From positions 124,001-188,000 of the forward strand of contig NZ_JAAIYA010000010.1 in assembly GCF_010894405.1 (NCBI RefSeq): DNA of 64,000 nt, given 5' to 3'. A model generated the notes under the pieces. The model saw nothing but the letters and a program-made list of their open reading frames with translations, searched no databases and had not been told where the DNA came from. The translations under genes and the position numbers were made by a program. Positions 23,780 through 34,338 of the stretch are shown here, piece by piece; the stretch's first letter is position 1; each line of letters starts with the position of its first letter. Origin of the DNA: Pyxidicoccus caerfyrddinensis (GTDB lineage Bacteria > Myxococcota > Myxococcia > Myxococcales > Myxococcaceae).

Positions 23780-25738
23780 ATGAAATCGATGTCTTCAGTC
23801 TCAGCCCGTCGTGCTTCGGCACTCGGGCTCATCAGCATGGCGTTGTTGCTGGCATGCGAATCCTCGAAGCAGCAGCCGACCCCGCAGGTGGCGACCCGGG
23901 TGCTCATCAGCACCACGGAATCGACGCTGGCCCCTGGTGAGCGCACGACGCTCTTCGCCTTTGTGGAGGGCCTGGGGCTCGACAACCGGGAGGTGTCCTG
24001 GACGTTACAGGGTCCAGGCATGCTCTCGCCCGGAGGGGGCCGCCAGGCCGTGTACCAGGCGGACGCAACGTCGACGGGGATGGTGACAGTCGTCGCCACC
24101 TCGGTCGCTGACTCGCGTGTGTCCGCGACCCAGCAACTGACGCTGGCTGCCGCGTCGACGGACTCCATCCAGACGTTCCTCTACGATCCCGTCTGCACCG
24201 ACCAGTCCTGCAGGTCCTCCGTGCCCGCGGGCGACTCGGCGCGCGTCCTCGTCCGTGTCAAATCCACCTACGAGGTCGCCTCCGTGGTGGCCAGGGTTCC
24301 GGACACGGACCGAGAGGCCGTGCTCCCGCACCTGCCCGAACCGACTCTCAGTGAGTACTTCGAGGGGCGGCTCGCGCTGCAGGGCATCTCGCAGGGAGTC
24401 CACCCGCTCGAAATCGTGGTGACGGACACGCGAGGCAACACGCGCGTGACGCAGGCGCGGCTCGTGGTGGACCGCCCGCCGAAGGGGGCTCGCGAGGCTC
24501 CACGCTCCCCGCGCATCGCCGTGTCGGGCCCCCTTCCCGTCCTTGCGACGTGCACGGACGACGGCCCGGGTTGCGTGCTGGAGCTCCGTGTGCGCGATTC
24601 ACCTGACGCGCTGGCGCGCGCAACGACGCGACTGGACACCGTCGTGGACCTGAGCGCCTACGCGAACAGTGGGCTGTACATGGATCTGACGGTGTCGGAC
24701 GCGCTCGGCCAGACGGAACGGCAGACGATGACCACCTCCGTCGTGGCCAACCCCGGCCTGCAGCGAGTGACCTCGGTGCCGGGTGTGCTTCTGGATGCGG
24801 ACGAGACGCGCCTGCTCTTCGCCCCGCGCGAAACCGAAGGGCGCCTGCCCATCGGCCTCGTCCTCCAGGACCGCGCCTCCGGCTCCATCGTCACGACGAC
24901 AGCGCCCGCGAACGCGCCGGTGAGCAGTTGGTGGCTCACCTCCATCGGCGCTGTCTTCGTACTCGAGCACGCGCTGACGAATCCGCCCCCCATGGGCGCG
25001 TTGTTTGCTCTCCACGGAGACACGGGAGCACTGACCACGCTGGAGCCGGACACGAGATTCGCGGTCTCAGGCGTCCGTGCGGCGGGCGACTACGTCGTCT
25101 GGAGCCAGGGCATTTTCCTGAAGGTCCGTCAGCTGTCCACCGGCACAACCGTAACCGTGAACCTCAATCCTTCCAGCAGCGCCTCGAACGACGTCGCGGA
25201 GAATGGGTTGGTCGCGTACAGCCTGAACGGGACTATCTTCACGCGTCATGGGGGGGAAACGCACCAGCTGACCCACAATGTCGCGAGTTCCTTCCCGCGC
25301 ACGGATGGCACCCGGGTCGTCTTCCAGCAACCTGACGCAAGAGGCTGGACCTTCCTCACGCTGTGGACGGGAACGTCGCTCGAGGCGCTGACGCAGCCGT
25401 CGCCTGTGCTCGTATCTGCGAGCCGCAAATATGAAGTGCGTGCTGGCTGGATCGCGTACACGGACGCAGTGGACAACGGGCCGGAGCAGGTGTGGCTGCG
25501 CAGCCCGACTGGCGAGGTCCGCAAGGTGTCGGATTTCGCGACGTCCAGCCGCGTCGAGGCACTGACCGCCGACGGGCGCGTCGCGGTGCGCACCGGGTCT
25601 GGGGCCCAGGAGCGGTTGCTGGTGAGCCGCGAGGACGGCACGCTGCAGGACCTGGGGCTCGTGGAGGGGCCAGCACGGTGGCTGGACGGGGCATGGCACG
25701 TGCTGTGGGCGGACACGCTATTCCGCGTCGTTCCGTAG
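23780..25738 (+). CDS. Large putative lipoprotein with Ig-like and beta-propeller regions (copy 1)
   Basis: A 652-residue protein with a lipoprotein signal and lipobox ALLLAC (cysteine 26, Glu at +2). Residues about 40-120 look like an Ig/invasin-like domain (TTLFAFVEGLGLDNREVSWTL...TSTGMVTVVATS). A middle beta-sandwich region (about 125-340) contains paired cysteines (DPVCTDQSCRS, ATCTDDGPGCVLELRV). The C-terminal 300 residues carry TolB/WD40-like propeller repeats (DGTRVVFQQP, YEVRAGWIAYTD, EALTADGRVAVRT). The start at 23780 is chosen for the signal; an ATG at 23789 is an alternative. The protein is paralogous along its whole length with the one encoded just downstream. Role unknown; a surface-exposed position is likely. 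Confidence 0.75.
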   Translation: MKSMSSVSARRASALGLISMALLLACESSKQQPTPQVATRVLISTTESTLAPGERTTLFAFVEGLGLDNREVSWTLQGPGMLSPGGGRQAVYQADATSTGMVTVVATSVADSRVSATQQLTLAAASTDSIQTFLYDPVCTDQSCRSSVPAGDSARVLVRVKSTYEVASVVARVPDTDREAVLPHLPEPTLSEYFEGRLALQGISQGVHPLEIVVTDTRGNTRVTQARLVVDRPPKGAREAPRSPRIAVSGPLPVLATCTDDGPGCVLELRVRDSPDALARATTRLDTVVDLSAYANSGLYMDLTVSDALGQTERQTMTTSVVANPGLQRVTSVPGVLLDADETRLLFAPRETEGRLPIGLVLQDRASGSIVTTTAPANAPVSSWWLTSIGAVFVLEHALTNPPPMGALFALHGDTGALTTLEPDTRFAVSGVRAAGDYVVWSQGIFLKVRQLSTGTTVTVNLNPSSSASNDVAENGLVAYSLNGTIFTRHGGETHQLTHNVASSFPRTDGTRVVFQQPDARGWTFLTLWTGTSLEALTQPSPVLVSASRKYEVRAGWIAYTDAVDNGPEQVWLRSPTGEVRKVSDFATSSRVEALTADGRVAVRTGSGAQERLLVSREDGTLQDLGLVEGPARWLDGAWHVLWADTLFRVVP

Positions 25739-25789
25739 TCCGCGGGCCTTCATTGCAGTGCGCAGCGCGCTGTTCCCGGGAGCCTTACA

Positions 25790-27808
25790 ATGTCTTCGAT
25801 TCTTGTCCCCCCGTGTCGGCGCGCGCTGGCACTCGTGCTCACTGGCGTGGCGCTGATGCTGGCGTGCGACACTGCCCAGAAGCGGGACCCCCCTCCGGAT
25901 CCCATCCCTTCGGAGCCCCTACCTGCGAACGGCGTGCTCATCGCCGCCACGGCCACGACGCTGGCACCTGGGAAGTGCGCCACCGTCTCCGCCTTCGTGG
26001 CAAGTCTGGAGCTCGAGGACACCGAGGCCGCCCGGGCCGTCAAGTGGACGCTGCAGGGCCCGGGTACATTCACCCCAGGCGACCGCAGGACCGTCGTCTA
26101 CTGCGCGGATGCGACGTCCACCGGCACGGCCACGCTCCTGGCCACGTCGCTCGCCGAGCCGCAGCTCTCCGCCTCCCTGGAGCTGACGCTGGGCACGCCC
26201 TCGACAGACGCCATCCAGACCACCCTCTTCAACCCCGTCTGCTTCGACCTGCGCTGCCGGTCGGCCTGGCCTACGGACGACCCGGCGCGTGTCCTGGTCA
26301 AAGTCGAGTCCACGTACGAGGTCGCCTCCGTGGTGGCCCGGGTGCCGAGCGCGGCGCGACAGGCGGCGCTCGCGCCTGTCCCGGGCTCCCTCGGGTACTT
26401 CGAAGCGACGCTCGACCTGCACGACGTCGCGCCGGGCGCCTACTTGCTGGAAGTCGTGGTGACGGACACGCGCGGTAACACCCTCGTGACGCCAGCGCGG
26501 TTCATCCTGGACCGCCCGCCGCGCCTGGTGCGCGAGGCGCCAGTCCCCGAGCGTGTCGCTGCTACGACCGAGCTCCCGATCCTCGCGACGTGCACGGACG
26601 ACAGCGGGGGCTGCGTGCTGGAGGTGCGCGTGCGCGAGGCGCCTGATGCGGCCGTGGTGGCGCGCGCCACCACGCGGCTGGACACCGTCGTGGACCTGAG
26701 CCCCTACGCAAATCGGACGGTGCACCTCGACCTGCGGGTGGTCGACGCGCTTGCCGGGTGGACCCGCAGCCCACAGGCCCCCGTGCTGGCCACCGTCGTG
26801 ATGAACCCCGCCCTGCAGCGCGTGAGGTCGGTGCCCGGCGCGCTCCTGGACGCGGACGCCACACGCCTGCTCTTCGGCCCCCGCGAGAACGCCACCAGGC
26901 CTGTTGGCATCGCCATCATGGACCGTGCCTCGGGCTCCGTCGTCACCGCGCCGGCGCCCGCGAAAGACGCGATGCTGCAGGATTGGTGGCTCACGTCCAG
27001 CGGCGCCGTCCTCCGGCTTACCGAGGGGCCAGACCGGACCTCGAAGAACACGGTGTACTCGTTGCGCGCGGACACCGGGGAACTCACAGCGCTCGAGCCG
27101 GACCTCTCGGCCTCCAGCCTCAGGGCGGCGGGCGACTACGCCATCTGGGGCGTGTTCCCGGGCTTCCCGGGCATTCATCATCTCAAGGTTCATCGACTGT
27201 CCACCGGCGCAACCACGGACCTCGGCCCCAACAGCAACGCGTATAACAGCGACGTCGCGGAGACTGGGCTGGTCGCGTACTGGGGCGGGAACTCCGACAT
27301 CTTCACGTATCGTGACGGGGAAACGCGCCAACTGACCGACGATGCCGATCCTGTCCGGAACATCTACCCGCGCACGGACGGCACGCGGGTCGTCTTCCAG
27401 CACGGAGCCGTCGACTTGCCCTTCCTCATGCTGTGGACGGGAGCGTCGCTCGAGACGCTGACGCAGAACAGGAACGCGTACGCATCTCCGGGCCGCGACT
27501 ATGAAGTACGTGCTGGCTGGATTGCGTACACGGATGCGGTGAACAACGGGCCCAAGCAGGTGTGGCTGCGCAGCCCGACTGGCGAGGTCCGCAAGCTGAC
27601 GGACTTCGGAACGTCCAGCTACATCGAGGCGCTGACCGCCGAGGGGCGCGTCGCGGTGCGCACCGGGGTTGCGCCCCAGGAGCGACTGCTGGTGAGCCGC
27701 GCTGACGGCACGTTGCAGGACCTGGGGCCCGTGGCCGGGCGCGCGCTATGGCTGGACGGGGCCTGGCACGTGCTGTGGGCCGACACGCTGTTCCGCGTCG
27801 TCCCGTAG
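25790..27808 (+). CDS. Large putative lipoprotein with Ig-like and beta-propeller regions (copy 2)
   Basis: A 672-residue paralogue of the preceding protein: lipobox ALMLAC (cysteine 26), same Ig-like domain, cysteine-pair region (NPVCFDLRCRS, ATCTDDSGGCVLEVRV) and propeller. C-terminal blocks are nearly identical (QVWLRSPTGEVRKL, LDGAWHVLWADTLFRVVP). Similarity continues about ten bases past the two stop codons (GTAGTCCGCGGGC), which marks one edge of the tandem duplication. The residue after the lipidated cysteine is Asp here but Glu in copy 1. GGGAG at 25777 precedes the ATG. A hairpin terminator follows at 27824. Confidence 0.78.
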   Translation: MSSILVPPCRRALALVLTGVALMLACDTAQKRDPPPDPIPSEPLPANGVLIAATATTLAPGKCATVSAFVASLELEDTEAARAVKWTLQGPGTFTPGDRRTVVYCADATSTGTATLLATSLAEPQLSASLELTLGTPSTDAIQTTLFNPVCFDLRCRSAWPTDDPARVLVKVESTYEVASVVARVPSAARQAALAPVPGSLGYFEATLDLHDVAPGAYLLEVVVTDTRGNTLVTPARFILDRPPRLVREAPVPERVAATTELPILATCTDDSGGCVLEVRVREAPDAAVVARATTRLDTVVDLSPYANRTVHLDLRVVDALAGWTRSPQAPVLATVVMNPALQRVRSVPGALLDADATRLLFGPRENATRPVGIAIMDRASGSVVTAPAPAKDAMLQDWWLTSSGAVLRLTEGPDRTSKNTVYSLRADTGELTALEPDLSASSLRAAGDYAIWGVFPGFPGIHHLKVHRLSTGATTDLGPNSNAYNSDVAETGLVAYWGGNSDIFTYRDGETRQLTDDADPVRNIYPRTDGTRVVFQHGAVDLPFLMLWTGASLETLTQNRNAYASPGRDYEVRAGWIAYTDAVNNGPKQVWLRSPTGEVRKLTDFGTSSYIEALTAEGRVAVRTGVAPQERLLVSRADGTLQDLGPVAGRALWLDGAWHVLWADTLFRVVP

Positions 27809-27823
27809 TCCGCGGGCGTGCAC

Positions 27824-27852
27824 GTGTCCGGCCCGTTCCCACGGCCGGACAC
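27824..27852 (+). terminator. Hairpin terminator after lipoprotein copy 2
   Basis: GTGTCCGGCC (27824-27833) pairs perfectly with GGCCGGACAC (27843-27852) around a nine-base loop, 15 bases after the stop codon. There is no T-run, as is common in high-GC genomes. Confidence 0.6.
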
Positions 27853-28070
27853 GCTGATCCCAGAACCGACGCACGACGCACCGCACCAGCCACGCCAGGT
27901 TGCCTGCCCGCGCCCTGCGAGCACGCCGTATCGCGACTTTACCGGCCCGTCTCCGCTGTTACTTCCCGGGCCCGGAATTCGCACTACGCGTCGGGCAATT
28001 ACCGAGGCAAACCGACGTAGCGCATCCGTGTGGCGGCGTGGAATCGAATGGCCGCTCGCCTGTTCCGTGC

Positions 28071-28094
28071 GCCGGGAATTATTCCCGGCTTTTT
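28071..28094 (+). terminator. Rho-independent terminator 71 bases before the S46 peptidase start
   Basis: GCCGGGAA (28071-28078) and TTCCCGGC (28082-28089) form a perfect stem with a TTA loop and are followed immediately by TTTTT (28090-28094). This is the only textbook hairpin-plus-T-run on the plus strand in this part of the window. It may block readthrough or act as an attenuator. Confidence 0.65.
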
Positions 28095-28164
28095 ACCGGC
28101 TTGACCCAGCCGGGGGGTTCCCGCAGAACGCGACCGTCCCCCCGGTTCTGGAAAGGACCTGTTC

Positions 28165-30261
28165 ATGAAGCGTTTGTTCGTGATTGCCACCCTCCTCGGT
28201 GCGGCGCCCGCGCTGGCCGACGAGGGAATGTGGACCTACAACAACTTCCCCGCGGCGAAGGTGAAGGAGAAGTTCGGCTTCGAGCCGACGCAGCAGTGGC
28301 TGGACAAGGTGCGCATGTCGTCGGCGCGGCTCGCGGGTGGCTGCTCGGCCAGCTTCGTGTCCCCGGACGGCCTGGTGATGACCAACCACCACTGTGCCCG
28401 CGGCTGCATCGAGCAGCTCTCCACGGCGAAGAAGGACTACATCGCCAACGGCTTCTACGCGAAGACCCAGGCCGAGGAGAAGCAGTGTCCGGCCATGGAG
28501 ATCAACCAGCTGGAGAGCATCAACGACGTCACCGAGACGCTGAACAAGGCCACCCAGGGCCTGTCCGGCAAGCAGTACGCGGACACCCTCAAGGCGAAGA
28601 TGTCCGAGCTGGAGCAGACCTGCTCCGCCGGTGACGCCAAGGTGCGCTGCGACGTCGTCACGCTGTACCAGGGTGGCAAGTACAACCTGTACAAGTACCG
28701 CCGCTTCCAGGACGTGCGCCTGGTGATGGCCCCCGAGCACGCCATTGCCTTCTTCGGCGGCGACCCGGACAACTTCGAGTTCCCCCGCTACGACCTGGAC
28801 ATGTCCTTCGTGCGCGTCTACCAGGACGGCAAGCCGGCCAACACCAAGGACACGTACTTCAAGTGGTCCGAGCACGGCGCCAAGGAGGGTGAGCTCACCT
28901 TCGTCTCCGGCAACCCCGGCCGCACCTCGCGCGGGCTGACCGTCGCCGAGCTGGAGCTGCAGCGCGACGTCATCCTCCCCAAGACGCTCATGTTCCTCTC
29001 CGAGCTGCGCGGCCTGGTGACCGAGTTCCAGAAGCGCGGCCCCGAGCAGAAGCGCATCTCCAACAACATGCTGTTCGGCGTGGAGAACGGCCTCAAGGCC
29101 AGCAAGGGTCGCCACGAGGCGCTGCTGGACAAGAAGTTCTTCGCGTCGAAGGTCGCCGCGGAGCAGGACCTGCGCAAGAAGGTCGACGCCAACCCGGAGA
29201 TGAAGAAGAAGTACGGCGCGGCGTGGGATGAGATCGCCAAGGCCCAGGAGCAGCTCAGCAACATCCGCAAGGAGCTGGGCTTCATGGAGCAGGGCCAGGG
29301 CCTGTCCTCCACGACGTTCCAGATTGCCCGCACGCTGCTGCGCGCCTCCGAGGAGCTTCCCAAGGAGAACGGCCAGCGCCTGCGTGAGTACAGCCAGGCC
29401 GGCCTGCCCGCCCTCAAGGCCCAGCTGCTCAGCCCCGCCCCCATCTACCCGGAGCTGGAGATTGCCCGCCTGACCTTCGGCCTCACCAAGATGCGCGAGG
29501 AGCTGGGCGCCGACCACCCCTTCGTGAAGAAGGTGCTCGGCAAGGAGTCCCCGGAGAAGCTGGCCACCCGCGTGGTCAACGGCAGCAAGCTGCGTGACGT
29601 GAAGGCGCGCCAGGCGCTGTTCGACGGTGGCAAGGCCGCCGTGGACGCCTCCAAGGACCCGATGATCGAGCTGGCGAAGCTGGTGGACCCGGATGGCCGC
29701 GCGGTCCGCAAGAACTTCGAGGAGAACATCGAGGCCGTCATCCGCAAGAACAGCGAGCTCATCGCCAAGGCGAAGTTCGAGGTCTACGGCACCAACCAGT
29801 ACCCCGACGCCACCTTCAGCCCGCGCCTGTCCTACGGCTCGGTGAAGGGCTACATGGAGGATGGCAAGCAGGTGGCTCCCATCACCCAGATGGCCGGCAC
29901 CTTCGAGCGTCACACCGGTGAGGACCCGTTCGCGCTGCCCCAGACCTGGCTGAAGTCCCAGAAGATCCTGAACGGCACCACGGGCATGAACTTCGTCACC
30001 ACCAACGACATCATCGGCGGCAACTCCGGCTCGCCCATGATCAACAAGGACGGCGAGATCGTCGGCCTCGTGTTCGACGGCAACATCCAGTCGCTCGGTG
30101 GCGAGTACGGCTTCGACGAGAGCGTGAACCGCACGGTGGCCGTCCACAGCGACGCCATCATCGAGGCGCTGCAGAAGATCTACGGCGCCACCCGCGTGCT
30201 CGAGGAGCTGCGCCCCGGCAGCACCAAGGTGCCGCCCGTGAAGACCAACCCGGCGGGGTGA
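28165..30261 (+). CDS. S46-family dipeptidyl-peptidase (DPP7/DPP11-like)
   Basis: A 698-residue serine peptidase with a signal peptide (MKRLFVIATLLGAAPALA). The chymotrypsin-like halves of S46 enzymes show the catalytic histidine in VMTNHHC (His75/76), the aspartate in RYDLDMSFVRVY, and Ser621 in GGNSGSPMINKDGE. The helical cap region between them (about 270-520) is the S46-specific domain that binds the peptide N-terminus. These enzymes release dipeptides from extracellular peptides in the periplasm. Length matches the family (about 700). Two hairpins follow the stop codon, the second a strong terminator. Confidence 0.93.
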   Translation: MKRLFVIATLLGAAPALADEGMWTYNNFPAAKVKEKFGFEPTQQWLDKVRMSSARLAGGCSASFVSPDGLVMTNHHCARGCIEQLSTAKKDYIANGFYAKTQAEEKQCPAMEINQLESINDVTETLNKATQGLSGKQYADTLKAKMSELEQTCSAGDAKVRCDVVTLYQGGKYNLYKYRRFQDVRLVMAPEHAIAFFGGDPDNFEFPRYDLDMSFVRVYQDGKPANTKDTYFKWSEHGAKEGELTFVSGNPGRTSRGLTVAELELQRDVILPKTLMFLSELRGLVTEFQKRGPEQKRISNNMLFGVENGLKASKGRHEALLDKKFFASKVAAEQDLRKKVDANPEMKKKYGAAWDEIAKAQEQLSNIRKELGFMEQGQGLSSTTFQIARTLLRASEELPKENGQRLREYSQAGLPALKAQLLSPAPIYPELEIARLTFGLTKMREELGADHPFVKKVLGKESPEKLATRVVNGSKLRDVKARQALFDGGKAAVDASKDPMIELAKLVDPDGRAVRKNFEENIEAVIRKNSELIAKAKFEVYGTNQYPDATFSPRLSYGSVKGYMEDGKQVAPITQMAGTFERHTGEDPFALPQTWLKSQKILNGTTGMNFVTTNDIIGGNSGSPMINKDGEIVGLVFDGNIQSLGGEYGFDESVNRTVAVHSDAIIEALQKIYGATRVLEELRPGSTKVPPVKTNPAG

Positions 30262-30278
30262 GTCGTCCCGCTGGATAG

Positions 30279-30303
30279 GGGCCCGGGCTTTCACGCCGGG
30301 CCC
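30279..30303 (+). terminator. First hairpin after the S46 gene
   Basis: GGGCCCGG on the left pairs with CCGGGCCC on the right, with one extra G on the left arm and a short TTTCAC-type loop. It lies just after the S46 stop codon and before the stronger hairpin at 30313. Confidence 0.45.
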
Positions 30304-30312
30304 TGAAGCACG

Positions 30313-30347
30313 AAGAGGCTGCCCGGAGCGAACCCGGGCAGCCTCTT
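30313..30347. terminator. Strong bidirectional terminator between S46 peptidase gene and guaA
   Basis: A perfect 14-bp stem, AAGAGGCTGCCCGG (30313-30326) with CCGGGCAGCCTCTT (30334-30347), has a seven-base loop. The A/T-rich bases at the stem foot act as a short T-run in both directions. It lies between the convergent ends of the S46 gene and guaA. Confidence 0.8.
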
Positions 30348-30380
30348 TGCTTTACGCCCTACCCTGCCCCGCCTGGCCGC

Positions 30381-31934
<1,554 letters not shown>

Positions 31935-31957
31935 CGGGGGTCTCCAAGGGGGCGTCG

Positions 31958-31987
31958 TTGACGGCTGGGGGCCCTTATCGCTACAAA
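31958..31987 (+). promoter_or_regulatory. Putative promoter of the 32034 lipoprotein gene
   Basis: TTGACG (31958-31963), 18 bases, then TACAAA (31982-31987). It overlaps the guaA promoter on the opposite strand, so the two may compete. CGAGGTC at 32024-32030 may be the ribosome-binding site. Confidence 0.4.
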
Positions 31988-32001
31988 CTTCGGGAAATCA
32001 A
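31974..32001 (-). promoter_or_regulatory. Putative guaA promoter
   Basis: On the minus strand TTGATT (31996-32001) and GATAAG (31974-31979) are 16 bases apart, about 40 bases upstream of the guaA start. It overlaps the divergent promoter described next. Confidence 0.45.
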
Positions 32002-32033
32002 CGCCCAAGTACCTTCAATTGTTCGAGGTCTGG

Positions 32034-32663
32034 ATGCTCCGCCGCCTGTCCGCCCCCACTGCTGTGTCGCTGCTCCTGCTGTCCGCCCCAGGTTGCGTGA
32101 AGGAGATCACCTCGGACGAGCGCCTGGACCGAGAGACGCAGAACCTCGCCGTGAAGGACACCCCCGGCGCCGCTGACCTCCAGAAGCTGACCTGTGACGA
32201 CACCACCGACGCGCTCGGCAAGGCGCGCAACGTGAATCGTCCGGAGACGGACCGTCTGGTGGACTACATCGAGCTGTACTCCTCGCTTCGCAAGCGCACC
32301 GCCACCTTCGAGGAGGCGATGAACCGCAACCCGGACCTGAGCTACCGCGAGGGCAGCCAGCAGCTGGTCAGCGCCAAGGACACCTGCATCCAGCAGACCG
32401 CCGACGTGCGCGTGGAGTTCGAGACCTACACCCGGGAGCTGGTGGAAGTGCCCACCGTCCAGGAAATCAAGGGCGGCAACACCGTCACCATCGCCCGGCT
32501 CGACTTCAACACCCTGCGCCAGGCGATTGAAACGCTGGAGCCGGACGACAAGGAGTCGCTGCTCACGCGCGTGGCCAACGCGGAGAAGAAGGTGGCCCCC
32601 GCGTCGGCGCCCGCGTCCGAGGAGCCCGCCACGACGACTGGCGGCCGCAAGCGGGGCAAGTAG
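32034..32663 (+). CDS. Small putative lipoprotein
   Basis: A 209-residue protein starting MLRRLSAPTAVSLLLLSAPGC with the lipidated cysteine at residue 21. The mature part is predicted mostly helical (ERLDRETQNLAVKD, SSLRKRTATFEEAMN, IARLDFNTLRQAIETLEPDDKE), with two further cysteines (KLTCDD, DTCIQQ). It ends in an Ala/Pro/Thr and basic tail (TTTGGRKRGK). I do not recognise a family. The ATG at 32034 is preferred because it gives a normal lipoprotein signal. The gene sits between guaA and guaB with its own promoter and a strong terminator. Confidence 0.75.
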   Translation: MLRRLSAPTAVSLLLLSAPGCVKEITSDERLDRETQNLAVKDTPGAADLQKLTCDDTTDALGKARNVNRPETDRLVDYIELYSSLRKRTATFEEAMNRNPDLSYREGSQQLVSAKDTCIQQTADVRVEFETYTRELVEVPTVQEIKGGNTVTIARLDFNTLRQAIETLEPDDKESLLTRVANAEKKVAPASAPASEEPATTTGGRKRGK

Positions 32664-32695
32664 TCCGGCCCGCTTCCGAGCCAACTTCGAGCCAT

Positions 32696-32732
32696 GAAAA
32701 AGGGCCCCGCCGGGTGGCGTGGGCCCTTTTTC
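32696..32732. terminator. Bidirectional rho-independent terminator
   Basis: GAAAAAGGGCCC (32696-32707) pairs with GGGCCCTTTTTC (32721-32732) as a perfect 12-bp stem. The A and T runs give a proper terminator in both directions. It separates the lipoprotein gene from the convergent guaB. Confidence 0.9.
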
Positions 32733-32794
32733 GTTCCGCCAGATGAGCAGCGAGGGCCCCCGGGACTGAGGCACCCTCGTGGCCCGGGGCCGCG

Positions 32795-34252
32795 CTACTC
32801 CACGCGGTAGTTCGGGGCCTCTTCCGTGATGATGACGTCGTGCACGTGGCTCTCCTTGAGCCCGGCGGACGTGATTCGCACGAAGGTGGCCTGGGTGCGC
32901 AGCTGGTCGATGGTGCCGCAGCCTACGTAGCCCATGCCGCTGCGGATGCCGCCCAGCATCTGGTGCACGTTCATGCCGAGCGTGCCCTTGTACGGGACGC
33001 GGCCCTCGATGCCCTCGGGCACCAGCTTCACGGCCTCCACGTCCGACTGGAAGTAGCGGTCCTTCGCGCCCTGCTTCATGGCGCCCATGCTGCCCATGCC
33101 GCGGTAGCTCTTGTAGCTGCGGCCCTGGTACAGGATGACGTCGCCGGGAGCTTCCTCGGTGCCCGCGAAGAGCGAGCCGATCATCACCGTGCTGGCACCC
33201 GCGGCGAGCGCCTTGACGATGTCGCCCGAGTACTTGATGCCGCCGTCGGAGATGATGGGGATGCCGTGCTTCTCCGCCTCGCGGACGCAGTCGTCCACCG
33301 CGGTGATCTGCGGCACGCCCACGCCGGCCACCACGCGGGTGGTGCAGATGGAGCCGGGGCCGATGCCCACCTTCACCGCGTCCACGCCCGCCTGGATGAG
33401 CGCGTGGGTGGCCTCGGCGGTGGCCACGTTGCCGGCGATGAGGTCGAACCCGCGGAAGTTCTTCCGCGTGTCGCGCACGCCCTCCAACACGCCCTTCGAG
33501 TGCCCGTGCGCGGTGTCCACGACGACGACGTCCACGCCGGCCTTGATGAGCGCGTCGAGCCGGGCCTCGCGGTCCGCGGACACGCCCACGGCGGCGGCGC
33601 ACAAGAGGCGCCCCTTGGCGTCCTTGGCCGCGTTCGGGTTGGTGCGGCGCTTCTCGATGTCCTTGATGGTGATGAGGCCCTTGAGCTCGAAGTCCTCGTT
33701 GACGATGAGGAGCTTCTCGATGCGGTGCTCGTGCAGCAGCTTCTGGGCATCTTCCTGACTGATGCCCTCGCGGCCGGTGACGAGCTTGCGCGTCATCATC
33801 GCCTCCACCTTCTGGGTGAAGTTGGTCTCGAAGCGCACGTCGCGGCTGGTGACGATGCCCACCAGGCGCCGGCCCTTCACCACCGGGATGCCGGACACGC
33901 CGTGCTGGCGCATCAGCTCCAGTGCGCGGCCCAGCGGGGCCTCGGGGTCGATGGTGACGGGGTCCACCACCATGCCGCTCTCGAACTTCTTGACCTTGAG
34001 CACCTCGAGCGCCTGCTGCTCGGGCGTCATGTTCTTGTGGATGACGCCAATCCCGCCCTCCTGGGCCATGGCGATGGCGGTACGGGACTCCGTTACCGTG
34101 TCCATGGCGGCGGACAGCAGGGGGATGTTGAGGCGGATGTTGCGGGTGAGCCGGGTCGTCAGGTCGACGTCCTTGGGGACGACCGAGCTCTCGGCCGGAA
34201 CCAGCAGGACGTCATCGAAGGTGAGGGCGAGCCGGATATCGGGGTTCAGCAT
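32795..34252 (-). CDS. guaB: Inosine-5'-monophosphate dehydrogenase
   Basis: A 485-residue protein: N-terminal barrel strand LTFDDVLLVPAES, tandem CBS domains inserted at about residues 93-210 (MRQHGVSGIPVVKGRRLVGI, IEKLLIVNEDFELKGLITI), and catalytic cysteine loop GIGPGSICTTRVVAGVG. The flap region GRVPYKGTLG and C-terminal YRVE follow. It oxidises IMP to XMP with NAD+, the committed step to GMP, just before GuaA. The start at 34252 is conserved (MLNPDIRLALTFDDV). It is convergent with the lipoprotein gene and divergent from the PilZ-Hsp70 gene. Confidence 0.97.
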   Translation of the reverse strand: MLNPDIRLALTFDDVLLVPAESSVVPKDVDLTTRLTRNIRLNIPLLSAAMDTVTESRTAIAMAQEGGIGVIHKNMTPEQQALEVLKVKKFESGMVVDPVTIDPEAPLGRALELMRQHGVSGIPVVKGRRLVGIVTSRDVRFETNFTQKVEAMMTRKLVTGREGISQEDAQKLLHEHRIEKLLIVNEDFELKGLITIKDIEKRRTNPNAAKDAKGRLLCAAAVGVSADREARLDALIKAGVDVVVVDTAHGHSKGVLEGVRDTRKNFRGFDLIAGNVATAEATHALIQAGVDAVKVGIGPGSICTTRVVAGVGVPQITAVDDCVREAEKHGIPIISDGGIKYSGDIVKALAAGASTVMIGSLFAGTEEAPGDVILYQGRSYKSYRGMGSMGAMKQGAKDRYFQSDVEAVKLVPEGIEGRVPYKGTLGMNVHQMLGGIRSGMGYVGCGTIDQLRTQATFVRITSAGLKESHVHDVIITEEAPNYRVE

Positions 34253-34309
34253 GAGCGGCGCTCCCGGGGCGTGAAATACCCGCCGGGCACCAGCGCCTGC
34301 GGGTGCGGT

Positions 34310-34338
34310 TCCATACGAGGTACGCTGTCGGTGCGCAA
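34310..34338 (-). promoter_or_regulatory. Putative guaB promoter
   Basis: On the minus strand TTGCGC (34333-34338) and TATGGA (34310-34315) are separated by 17 bases, about 60 bases upstream of guaB. The match is modest. Confidence 0.3.

Larger units (their letters stand above)
27809..28164. other. Intergenic region (356 bases) upstream of the S46 peptidase gene
   Basis: No gene is supported. The region contains a hairpin just after the lipoprotein gene (27824-27852) and a canonical terminator (28071-28094). After that terminator, a TTGACC sequence (28102-28107) could be a -35 element, but no convincing -10 is seen 16-18 bases downstream. Confidence 0.6.
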
